Source: Amycolatopsis sp. MtRt-6 (GTDB lineage: Bacteria > Actinomycetota > Actinomycetes > Mycobacteriales > Pseudonocardiaceae). From it: a DNA stretch of 64,000 nt. A model generated the notes under the pieces. That model was given only the letters and a program-made list of their open reading frames with translations, searched no databases and was not told where the DNA came from. The position numbers and the translations under genes are program-made. Below are positions 39,823 through 47,005 of this stretch, piece after piece. The stretch's first letter is position 1. Every line of letters begins with the position of its first letter. The stretch is from contig NZ_JADWPD010000020.1 of NCBI RefSeq assembly GCF_017308975.1, positions 124,001-188,000 of the forward strand. The letters are read 5' to 3'.

Positions 39823-40902
39823 TCAAGCCGGCAGGAACAGCCGGAGCCGGGCACCGTCGTCGATGCCGCGTTCCGTGCGGAGGCCGGCTCGGGCCGCCGT
39901 GCGGGGCAGGATGTCGTCGCCCTCCAAGCAGTCCGCCGACAGCTCCGTGATGCCCTGGGCCTCCGCCAGCACCGCGAGCCGCGCCAGCAGGGCCGTGCCG
40001 ATTCCCTGGCGCTGCCAGTCGTCCTCCACCAGCAGGGAAATCTCGGCGCCGCCCGTGATCATCGGGATGAGCTGGGCCAGGCCGATGACCTCGCGGCCGA
40101 AGACGGCGAGGACGCTCGTGCCGCGCGGGGGCACCAGCAGCCGGTGGAGGCGGCGGCGCGGCACCGTCCGCACTCCCGTGTGGTACCGGCGGAACAGCGT
40201 CGCCATCGAACAGCGGCGGTGCAGGTCGGCCACCGCGTCGGCGTCGCCGGGGACGCCCTTGCGCAGGACGATCGCCGCGCCGTCCGGGCGGTCGAGGACC
40301 ACCGGGCCTGCCGCGTTCCGGGCCGCCGCCGCGAGCAGCGTCACCAGCGCTTCCGCGCGGGTCAGCTCCAGCTGCACGAACGGCGCCCACTGGCGGCGCG
40401 CCACCAGCGCGCTGCCGTCGGCCAGCGCGAACACCGCCCGGTGCCCGCTCTCCGTGCGCCCCGGGTTCGCCTCGGCGGCGGGAACGAGCGTGACGACGTC
40501 CGCGGCGAGGACGTCCTTCAGCACTTCGGCGAGACGGCTCGGGTCGTCGACGGCGCGGCGGGCCGCGAGCAGCGTCGACGCCGACGGGTCGACCAGCTCG
40601 TGGACGTCGGCGTCGATGATCGCGGTGCATTCGCAGCCTTCGGCGCGGATGGCGTCGACCAGGTGCCGCCGGGGCAGGCCGGTCGCCGGACGCAGCACGA
40701 TCTCGTCGAGCACGCCGCCGGGGACCGGCAGCACGGACAGGCCGAGGATGTTGCACTCGAGATCGGCGAGCCGGATGGCGATGCGGGCGAGGGTGCCCGG
40801 GTGGTCGTGCATCCGGATCCGCACCCGCCACGCCGACGGCGCGGCCGGCTCCTCGGCGGCGGCCGTCCGGCTCGGCTGGGGCAACGCTCTGGAGGTCTCC
40901 AT
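39823..40902 (-). CDS. ACT-domain-regulated GNAT protein acetyltransferase
   Basis: Protein of 359 aa. The N-terminal ACT-like domain (about 25-100) starts WRVRIRMHDHPGTLARIAIR and should bind amino acids. A linker domain follows, then a GNAT domain (about 210-345) with the acetyl-CoA loop VEDDWQRQGIGTALL. Actinobacterial enzymes of this ACT-GNAT plan are lysine acetyltransferases whose activity is tuned by free amino acids such as Asn, Cys or Arg, so this one likely couples amino-acid supply to protein acetylation. It belongs to a leftward group but has 56 bp separating it from the next gene. Confidence 0.88.
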   Translation of the reverse strand: METSRALPQPSRTAAAEEPAAPSAWRVRIRMHDHPGTLARIAIRLADLECNILGLSVLPVPGGVLDEIVLRPATGLPRRHLVDAIRAEGCECTAIIDADVHELVDPSASTLLAARRAVDDPSRLAEVLKDVLAADVVTLVPAAEANPGRTESGHRAVFALADGSALVARRQWAPFVQLELTRAEALVTLLAAAARNAAGPVVLDRPDGAAIVLRKGVPGDADAVADLHRRCSMATLFRRYHTGVRTVPRRRLHRLLVPPRGTSVLAVFGREVIGLAQLIPMITGGAEISLLVEDDWQRQGIGTALLARLAVLAEAQGITELSADCLEGDDILPRTAARAGLRTERGIDDGARLRLFLPA

Positions 40903-40958
40903 GCCCCCACGGTCCCCCGCGGTTGTTGCCGCTCCAGGACGCCGGTGTTTCGCTCAGG

Positions 40959-41798
40959 TCAGCGTTCGTCGCGCCCCGGCAACGCCGCCGAAACACTCAG
41001 CCAGGACCGCAGCTCGGTCGCCAGCGCGACCGGGGCGTCCAGCTGGAGGAGGTGCCCCGCGCCCGCGACCGGGGCGAACGTCGCGCCGCGGATGCCTGCC
41101 GCGAGCCGCTCGCCGGTGGCCTGCGGGATCCACGTGTCCTCGGTACCCCACAGGACGCGCACCGGCAGGTCGATCCGGTCGAGCCACGCCTCGTTCTCGG
41201 CCAGGTACCGCTCGTCGTAGGCGGCGATCTGGCGGTAGAACGCCGGCTGGCCTTCCGGCCCGAGCCACGGCGCCACGAGCTCGGCCAGGTCGGCCTCGCG
41301 CAGCTGCCGGAAGCTCGCGTTGCCGATGTAGGCGCGGACCAGCGCCTCGTGGATGTACGGCGGCACCCGGGCGAGGACGTCGGGGTGCTCCTTGACCAGC
41401 CGGAAGAACGGCGAGCCCGACGGCGGGATGGCGACGACGTCGGCCATCAGCAGCGACGCGTACGGCACGCCGTGGACCAGGTGGGCGCGCAGCGAGACGG
41501 CGCCGCCGTAGTCGTGGGCGACGACGTGCGGCCGGTCGAGCTCCCAGTGCGCGAGCAGGGCGCGGAACGCCTCGGCCTGGACGCCGAAATCGACCGGGTG
41601 TTCCGGGTCCTTCGACGAACGGCCGTAGCCGGGCATGTCCCAGAGGTACACGGTGAAGTCGCCGCTCAGCGCTTCGGCGAACGGCCGCCAGAGCCACGAC
41701 GACCACGGCGTGCCGTGGCAGAACACCACCGCGGGTCCCGATCCGGCGCGTTCCCAGGCGATGCGGCGCCCCTGCCAGTCGAAGATCTCCATGATCAC
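40959..41798 (-). CDS. Alpha/beta hydrolase (haloalkane dehalogenase/epoxide hydrolase-like)
   Basis: Enzyme of 279 aa. The oxyanion-hole motif is HGTPW (about 29-33). The nucleophile elbow is AHDYGGA with Asp rather than Ser as nucleophile, as in dehalogenases and epoxide hydrolases. The acid is probably Asp in GTEDTW and the general base His in GAGHLLQLDAP. WLWRPFAEAL and DMPGYGRSSK are typical surrounding segments. The true substrate is unknown. It starts 8 bp after the VOC gene stop, so the two are co-transcribed. Confidence 0.88.
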   Translation of the reverse strand: MIMEIFDWQGRRIAWERAGSGPAVVFCHGTPWSSWLWRPFAEALSGDFTVYLWDMPGYGRSSKDPEHPVDFGVQAEAFRALLAHWELDRPHVVAHDYGGAVSLRAHLVHGVPYASLLMADVVAIPPSGSPFFRLVKEHPDVLARVPPYIHEALVRAYIGNASFRQLREADLAELVAPWLGPEGQPAFYRQIAAYDERYLAENEAWLDRIDLPVRVLWGTEDTWIPQATGERLAAGIRGATFAPVAGAGHLLQLDAPVALATELRSWLSVSAALPGRDER

Positions 41799-41806
41799 AC
41801 GCTAGG

Positions 41807-42538
41807 TCAGCGTGGGGTCAGTACGCAGAACTCGTTGCCCTCTGGATCGACCAGCACACGCCACGGCAGCGCGGGCCCGACCGGGTCGGCCGGCGCCGCA
41901 CCGGCCGCGACGACCTCCGTCACCGCCGCGGCCTGGTCCTCGCCCGCCGGGGGCGCGACATCGAGGTGGACGCGGTTCTTGACCCGCTTGACGTCGTCGT
42001 TGCGCAGGAACTCCAGCCACGGCCCCCGGCCGGACGGCGCGCGCAGTCCCACCAGGACGTCGCCTTCGCGGGCTTGGACCGGCCAGCCGGTGAGCCGCGC
42101 CCAGAAGCCCGCCAGGAGCTCCGGGTCGCGCGCGTCGACCAGGATCGACGCCACCGCGCCGGTGTCCGCGTACCGCTCGCGGGGCTCGAGGACGCAGAAC
42201 TCGTTGCCTTCCGGGTCCGCCAGCACGACCCACGGCACCGCGCCCTGCCCGAGGTCGACGCGGCGGCCGCCCAGCTCCAGGGCGCGCGCCACCAGCGCGG
42301 CCTGGTGGGCGGGAGTGGTGCTCGCCAGGTCGAGGTGGATGCGGTTCTTGACCTCCTTGGGTTCGGGGACCGGCACGAAGACCAGGTCGAGGTCCCAGCC
42401 GTCGCTCTCCGGGGCGCGCACGTCGACCTCGCCGGACTCCTCGACGGCGACGTGCCAGCCGAGCAGCGCGGCCCAGAAGCCCGCCAAGGCTTCCGGCCGC
42501 GCCGCGTCGATCACCAGGTTCTCCAGGCGCGTGGTCAT
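41807..42538 (-). CDS. Two-domain VOC (glyoxalase/bleomycin-resistance-like) protein
   Basis: Protein of 243 aa made of two similar halves. Each half begins with a strand plus ARPEALAGFWAALLGW or ARDPELLAGFWARLTGW, continues with KNRIHLDLA or KNRVHLDVA, and ends DPEGNEFCVL. The repeated structure is the glyoxalase_6-like VOC fold, usually binding a metal or a drug. Start chosen at MTTRLENLVIDA; an upstream ATG adds seven residues of doubtful quality. Upstream partner of the alpha/beta hydrolase gene. Confidence 0.88.
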   Translation of the reverse strand: MTTRLENLVIDAARPEALAGFWAALLGWHVAVEESGEVDVRAPESDGWDLDLVFVPVPEPKEVKNRIHLDLASTTPAHQAALVARALELGGRRVDLGQGAVPWVVLADPEGNEFCVLEPRERYADTGAVASILVDARDPELLAGFWARLTGWPVQAREGDVLVGLRAPSGRGPWLEFLRNDDVKRVKNRVHLDVAPPAGEDQAAAVTEVVAAGAAPADPVGPALPWRVLVDPEGNEFCVLTPR

Positions 42539-42596
42539 GCGCCGCAGGCTAACCGCCACCTCCGACAGTTCCGGTTCGGCTTCCCCACCGGCCGGA

Positions 42597-43364
42597 TCAT
42601 CGGGTCGCGAGCCGCAGCAACGCCCACAGCTGGGCCGCCTGGTCGTGCACGCCGCGCACGGTCACCGCGGTCAGGGACGCCCGGCCCCAGAGCCACAGGT
42701 AGATCTGCGCGGGCCTGGCCGTGACGACGTCGTCCGCGGCCTCGGCCTCCTCGGCCGAACAGCGCCAGGCCTCCGTGGTGTCGGGGCCGGCCCGCGCGAT
42801 CCAGCTGTGCGCGCCGGCCCGGACACCGACCGAGCCCGCTTTCGTGCCGGTCAGGCCGAGCATCGGCAGCTTCTGCCCGAACCAGAGGGTGAGCACCTCG
42901 TCGATGCCGTCGATGGCGACGTCTTCGGGCACGCCGCGCGGGTCGGCGCCCGCGGCCTGTTCGACGTCGACCCGGTGGACGACCGTTTCGTGCAGCATCC
43001 GGCGCCGCCAGAACCCGTACGTCCGGTCCGCGGGCCACCAGGTGTCGGCGTGTTCCTCCGGGTCGTGCGCGGCCAGCTCGTCGAGCAGCTCGGACAGGCC
43101 CGTCTCCAGGAAGGACCGCAGGCTCTGGCCGGGTTCGGGGTCGCGCGGCCAGTCGTCGGGGCTCCGGCCGTCGGTCAGCCGGCGCCGGACCAGCCGGTAG
43201 AGGCTGCCGACGTGCCGGGCGACCTCGGCGATCGACCAGCCGGGGCAGGCGGGCACCGGCGCTTCGGTCGGGGCCGCGTGCACCGCCTCGGCCAGCAGCC
43301 TGCCTTCGATTCCCAACGCCGTGAGCAACCGCCCCTGGTCGACCGGGCCGTGCTCACGCGACAT
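42597..43364 (-). CDS. Maleylpyruvate-isomerase-family, mycothiol-dependent (MDMPI/DinB-like) protein
   Basis: Protein of 255 aa. The N-terminal helical domain contains PVPACPGWSIAEVARHVGSL, with the W-x-x-x-x-x-x-H pattern of the MDMPI/DinB-like fold, and RRMLHETVVHRVDVEQAAG supplies further metal His residues (H-E-x-x-x-H). A C-terminal domain follows. Such proteins use mycothiol, the actinobacterial thiol, in detoxification or isomerisation. The ATG at 43364 overlaps the end of the HEPN gene by 11 bp, so it is probably read from the same SOS-type promoter. Confidence 0.82.
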   Translation of the reverse strand: MSREHGPVDQGRLLTALGIEGRLLAEAVHAAPTEAPVPACPGWSIAEVARHVGSLYRLVRRRLTDGRSPDDWPRDPEPGQSLRSFLETGLSELLDELAAHDPEEHADTWWPADRTYGFWRRRMLHETVVHRVDVEQAAGADPRGVPEDVAIDGIDEVLTLWFGQKLPMLGLTGTKAGSVGVRAGAHSWIARAGPDTTEAWRCSAEEAEAADDVVTARPAQIYLWLWGRASLTAVTVRGVHDQAAQLWALLRLATR

Positions 43365-44478
43365 GGGCTTCCCCGGTGATCGGCAGGCCGTGCACCAGAC
43401 GGCGGACGAGTTCCAGGAACGGCGTGGCGGCCCCGACCAGCCCATCGGCGGACTCGGCGGTGACTTTCCCGGTGATCCCGGCCTGCGCGGCGGCGCGCGT
43501 GGCCGAGTTGCTGGCGAAGAAGGCGGACCATTCCCGCAGCTCGGGGGCCACGGAGTCGAGCAGCACCCAGGTGCTGGCCGGCCGGGCCCGCCCCCGGTGC
43601 GGCCGCCCCCGCGCGGCCAGCACGGCGGCGGCACCCCGCAGGGCGGCGAGGTAGGCGCCGATGAAGCGTTCGGCGGGCCGGCTTTCCCGCGCGGCCTCGG
43701 CAAGCCCCCGCCGTGCTTGGGCAAGCAGCCCGGCGGCGGCGGGCGAAGCGGGTGGGCGCAGCGACATGGGCAGCGCCGACTGGTCGGCCTCAGCCCCGGC
43801 GGCGGGCGGGCGCAGGGACACGGGCAGCTCGGCGGCGGCCGGCCGCGCGGGCTCCGGCACCGGGACCGGCGGCTGGGACCCGTCAGAGCCGGCAGCCGGA
43901 GCGACTGGCACGCCGGATCCCACCTCGGCAGCCGTCGGCCCGGCTTGCGCCGAATCCCCGAGGGCGGGCAGCTCGGGCCGACCGGCATCGGTGGCGGCCG
44001 GAGCCGGCACCTCGACCGACCGCGGCTGCTCCGGGACCGGCAGCTCGGACGCGCCGGCCGTCGGCGGCGGGTCGGCGGGCCGCTGCGGCTGCTCCGCTGA
44101 CGGCAGCTCGAGCTGCCCGGAATCCACGCCGGCGGGTCGGCCGGAGCCAGCCTGAATCGTCGCTGGTGGCTTGGGGTGCGGGAGGGGCCGGGTCTGCTCC
44201 GGGATCTCCGGCAGCGGCAGCTCGGACTGCGCGGGCTCCGCCGCCACCAAAGCCGCCGAAGCCACCGAAGCCGCCGCCGAAGACGGGCGGTGCAGCTCGG
44301 CCGCCGAGGGGCACAGGGCGATCGGCAGCTGTGGCTGCCGCGGGTCCGCTGCCGGGGCCGACAGGCACTGGCGGGAACGTCCGCGGGGTGTGGTGACCGC
44401 CTGGGCCGGCTGCGGGCGCAGCGACATGGGCAGCTCCGGCTGCCCGGGATCCGTGGGGGACACGACCTTGACGGACAT
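43354..44478 (-). CDS. SAV_6107-type HEPN-domain protein with N-terminal ELP/Pro-rich repeat region
   Basis: Protein of 374 aa starting MSVKVVSPTDPGQPELPMSL behind a strong GGAGGAGGG. The C-terminal ~130 residues are helical (LLAQARRGLAEAARESRPAE onward, then STWVLLDSVAPELREWSAFF) and match the SAV_6107 HEPN group by memory; I see no clear R-x4-6-H RNase motif. The first ~240 residues are low-complexity Pro/Ala/Glu with about eight copies of a motif like (Q/E)-x-ELP-(M/V/L)-S-L-R-P. A LexA box lies about 105 bp upstream, predicting DNA-damage induction. Homologues often lack the long N-terminus. Role unknown; HEPN proteins commonly act as toxins or RNases. Confidence 0.78.
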   Translation of the reverse strand: MSVKVVSPTDPGQPELPMSLRPQPAQAVTTPRGRSRQCLSAPAADPRQPQLPIALCPSAAELHRPSSAAASVASAALVAAEPAQSELPLPEIPEQTRPLPHPKPPATIQAGSGRPAGVDSGQLELPSAEQPQRPADPPPTAGASELPVPEQPRSVEVPAPAATDAGRPELPALGDSAQAGPTAAEVGSGVPVAPAAGSDGSQPPVPVPEPARPAAAELPVSLRPPAAGAEADQSALPMSLRPPASPAAAGLLAQARRGLAEAARESRPAERFIGAYLAALRGAAAVLAARGRPHRGRARPASTWVLLDSVAPELREWSAFFASNSATRAAAQAGITGKVTAESADGLVGAATPFLELVRRLVHGLPITGEAHVA

Positions 44479-44581
44479 GGCGACCCTCCTCCTGCGCGGG
44501 GTGAGCCCGATCAAGGGCCCGGTGCCGAGACGCTTCCCCGTCCCGGTACCGGGCACCCGACCGGTGCGCGCTCACCAGATG

Positions 44582-44636
44582 TCGAACGCTTGTTCGAACG
44601 TTTTCCAGAGTAACCCCCGAACCGGTGCGCGCTCAA
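44582..44636 (-). promoter_or_regulatory. SOS promoter of the HEPN gene: -35, -10 and perfect LexA box
   Basis: On the minus strand, TTGAGC (44636-44631), 18 bp, TACTCT (44612-44607), then 10-11 bp to TCGAACGCTTGTTCGA (44597-44582), a perfect 16-bp LexA palindrome covering the expected transcription start. A 15-bp direct repeat ACCGGTGCGCGCTCA (44560-44574 and 44621-44635) brackets the box. Confidence 0.75.
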
Positions 44637-44689
44637 CCCCGGAGGGCGTGGTGCGGGACACCAGGTCGGCGGCGTGATCTCATAGGTTC

Positions 44690-45202
44690 ATGAGTTCGCT
44701 GGAGCACCCCGCCGTCGCCAAGGTGGCGGCCGCGCTGGCCGAAGCCGGGCAGCACGCCGCCGCCGAAGGCATCCGTGTCCTGCCCGCCGAGGTCCGGACC
44801 GCCGCCCAGGCGGCCGAGGCACTCGGCGTGCCCGTCGGGGCCATCGCCAACAGCCTCATCTTCCGCCTGGGGTCCGACAAAAAAGCGCTCCTCGCCCTCA
44901 CCTCGGGCGCCCACCGCGCCGATCCGGCCACCCTCGAGCGGCTGGCCGGCGGCGAAATCGGCAAGGCCGACGCCGATTTCGTCCGGACGCACACCGGGCA
45001 GCCGATCGGCGGCGTCGCGCCCACCGGGCACCCGTCGCCGCTGCCGACGCTCGTCGACACCGCGCTGCGCGAACACGCCGTCGTCTGGGCCGCCGCCGGG
45101 CACCCGAAGACCGTCTACCCGACGACGTTCGCCGGGCTGGTCGCCTTGACCGGGGGCACCCCCGGCGCGCTCGGCGGCGCGGAGGAGGATGGACAGCCGT
45201 GA
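44690..45202 (+). CDS. YbaK/ProX-type aminoacyl-tRNA deacylase
   Basis: Protein of 170 aa of the YbaK/EbsC fold, which hydrolyses misacylated tRNA (Cys-tRNA-Pro or Ala-tRNA-Pro). Family features: PVGAIANSLIFRL with the N-S-L strand, KKALLALTSGAHRAD with the catalytic Lys region, and GGVAPTGH. It lies divergently from the HEPN gene and the LexA site, and its stop overlaps the following GNAT gene by 4 bp. Confidence 0.88.
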   Translation: MSSLEHPAVAKVAAALAEAGQHAAAEGIRVLPAEVRTAAQAAEALGVPVGAIANSLIFRLGSDKKALLALTSGAHRADPATLERLAGGEIGKADADFVRTHTGQPIGGVAPTGHPSPLPTLVDTALREHAVVWAAAGHPKTVYPTTFAGLVALTGGTPGALGGAEEDGQP

Positions 45203-45771
45203 CCGCGATGCCCGCCGGCTGCTCCCGCTACGTCCAGCTCTCCGCGGACGAGTTCCGCGCCCGCCTGCCCGAAGCGCTCGACATCTACGTCCGGGCGATG
45301 CGGTACCCGGCGGGCACCGCCGAGCAGCGCGCGCCGATGTGGCTCACCCACGCGCTGCGCGAGGGCTGGCGCTGCATGGCCGCCCTCGACGCCGACGACG
45401 TCCTGCTCGGCGTCGCCTACGGCTACCGGGGCCGGGCCGGGCAGTGGTGGCACGAGCAGGTGCGCCACGGCCTCAGCCGCCGGTCCGGGGCCGCCGAGGC
45501 CGACCGCTGGCTGGCGGACTACTTCGAGCTGACCGAGATCCACGTCCGGCCGGAGAACCAGGGCCACCAGATCGGCGAGGACCTGCTGCGCAGCCTCCTC
45601 GAAGGCGTCCCGAGCGCGAACGTGCTGCTGTCGACGCCCGAGGGCACCAGCCGCGCGTGGAAGCTCTACCGCCGCACCGGGTTCGTCGACGTCCTGCGCG
45701 ACTACCACTTCGCCGGCGACCCGCGGCCGTTCGCGATCCTGGGGCGGGCGCTGCCCCTCGACCCGCGCTGA
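45199..45771 (+). CDS. GNAT-family acetyltransferase
   Basis: Protein of 190 aa. ELTEIHVRPENQGHQIGEDLL (acetyl-CoA loop Q-G-H-Q-I-G) is near residues 112-132 and AWKLYRRTGFVDVLRDYHF is the usual terminal strand-helix. GTG start overlapping the YbaK stop (GTGA) shows a two-gene operon. The substrate is unknown; pairing with a tRNA-proofreading enzyme hints at translation quality control but does not prove it. Confidence 0.85.
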   Translation: MTAMPAGCSRYVQLSADEFRARLPEALDIYVRAMRYPAGTAEQRAPMWLTHALREGWRCMAALDADDVLLGVAYGYRGRAGQWWHEQVRHGLSRRSGAAEADRWLADYFELTEIHVRPENQGHQIGEDLLRSLLEGVPSANVLLSTPEGTSRAWKLYRRTGFVDVLRDYHFAGDPRPFAILGRALPLDPR

Positions 45772-45789
45772 GCCGAGGGGCAGCGCGCG

Positions 45790-46644
45790 TCACCGCGGTT
45801 CCGGCCGCCAGTAGCCGACGGCCAGCGCCGCGACCAGCACGGCGGCGCCGCACCACGCCGTGCCGCTCAGCCGTTCACCGAGCAGCGCCGCCGACAGCAC
45901 CGCGGCCGTCAGCGGTTCCAGGACCGCCGACAGCGAGCCGAGCACCGGGTGCGCGTCGGCCAGGCCGCGCAGGTACGCGGCGTAGGCGAGCGCGGTCGGG
46001 ACGGCGCCGAGGTAGCAGACGAGCGCGAGGACGTCGACGTGCAGCGGGATCGCCATGCCGGACCAGCTCGCCACCGGGAGCAACAGCAGCCCGCCGGTGA
46101 GGCAGCCGAACGCCGTCGTCGACAGCGGGTCCAGGCCTTCGACGGGCTTCGCGGTGACCAGGGTCAGGGTCGCGAAGCCGGCCGCCGCGAGCAGCGCGAA
46201 GCCGAGTCCTCCGAACGAGAACGCTTCGCCCGGTGACCACTGGAGCAGCACCAGGCCGGCGAGGGTGCCGGCCACGGAGACCAGCGTCCAGCGACGGAGT
46301 TTCCGCACCGACACGAGGGTGACGACGACGGGGGCGGCGCCGATCGTGGTCATGGTGGCGACGCTGACCGAGCTGAGCGCGACGGCGGCGAAGTAGCTCG
46401 CCTGGAAGAGCGCGAAGAGACCGCCGACGGCGAGAATGCGCTTCGCCGCTTCGGCCGTGCGCGGGAAGCCTTTCGAGAAGGCGATCGCGACGGCACCGCC
46501 GACGAGCAGCCGGTAGTCGGCGACGGCGAGCGGGTGGAGCCCGGCGAGACCGCCGAGCAGCGAGCCGGCGAGACCGCCGGTCCCCCAGAGGACACCGGCG
46601 AGGACGAGCGCGGCCGAAGAACGGGCGCGCGTGGGTAGAGACAC
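45790..46644 (-). CDS. EamA/DMT-superfamily transporter
   Basis: Ten-helix membrane protein of 284 aa built of two EamA repeats. LVLAGVLWGTGGLAGSLLGG opens the first, FALLAAAGFATLTLVTAKP the second, and LSAVLEPLTAAVLSAALLGE is the conserved end (P-L-x-A-x-L-x-x-x-x-L-G-E). Probably a metabolite or amino-acid exporter. I start it at the GTG at 46644, behind GGAGCG at about 9 nt; an ATG 20 codons upstream has no ribosome site. A short proline-rich upstream frame in its leader may regulate it. Confidence 0.85.
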   Translation of the reverse strand: MSLPTRARSSAALVLAGVLWGTGGLAGSLLGGLAGLHPLAVADYRLLVGGAVAIAFSKGFPRTAEAAKRILAVGGLFALFQASYFAAVALSSVSVATMTTIGAAPVVVTLVSVRKLRRWTLVSVAGTLAGLVLLQWSPGEAFSFGGLGFALLAAAGFATLTLVTAKPVEGLDPLSTTAFGCLTGGLLLLPVASWSGMAIPLHVDVLALVCYLGAVPTALAYAAYLRGLADAHPVLGSLSAVLEPLTAAVLSAALLGERLSGTAWCGAAVLVAALAVGYWRPEPR

Positions 46645-46754
46645 CAAAGGAAACGCTCCTGCGTCGAAGGAAAAGGGAGTTCGACGACGCGGGGCGGCGC
46701 GCAAGACGAATCAGCCGCGGGCCGGCACGGCCACGCGGCGAGGGACCACCCCGC

Positions 46755-46796
46755 TCAGGCGCGAGGCGGTGGGGTGACGAAGAGAATTCGGCGCAC
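46755..46796 (-). CDS. Possible 13-residue leaderless leader peptide upstream of the EamA gene
   Basis: GTG at 46796 opens a frame VRRILFVTPPPRA then TGA. A -10-like TAGGTT (46808-46803 on the minus strand) sits 6 bp before the GTG, so the transcript would begin at the start codon. PPP is a known ribosome-slowing sequence. Between this frame and the transporter start, CTCC and GGAG segments could pair and hide the ribosome site. Speculative, but the arrangement is that of a translational attenuator. Confidence 0.35.
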   Translation of the reverse strand: MRRILFVTPPPRA

Positions 46797-46972
46797 GAGG
46801 TCAACCTAGTGGAGGCACCGCGGGGACGCGATCGGGTTTCCGGTGCGCCACCTGCGAGATCATCTTGAGGGCGGATCCCCGGGTGTCGGGCTGCTGGAGC
46901 GGCAGCGCCGCTACTTCGAGGACTACGCGGCGACGCTGCGAGCCGGGCATCCGGCGTGGCCGGAGCCGTCCC

Positions 46973-46998
46973 GAGGGGTGGCCGGGCAGCCACCCCTC
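46973..46998 (-). terminator. Hairpin after the DUF885 gene
   Basis: GAGGGGTGGC and GCCACCCCTC form a perfect 10-bp stem with a 6-nt loop, 7 bp beyond the leftward DUF885 stop. The rest of the gap (46797-47005) holds a short open stretch near 46843-46975 reading LERQRRYFEDYAATLRAGHP, which has coding-like composition but no convincing start or family. Confidence 0.65.
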
Positions 46999-47005
46999 AG
47001 GCACC

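Noticed and set aside
43321..44100. Rightward 259-codon frame opposite the HEPN gene
   Set aside because: Gly/Arg/His-rich shadow; the leftward frame has a strong ribosome site, SOS promoter and a family match.
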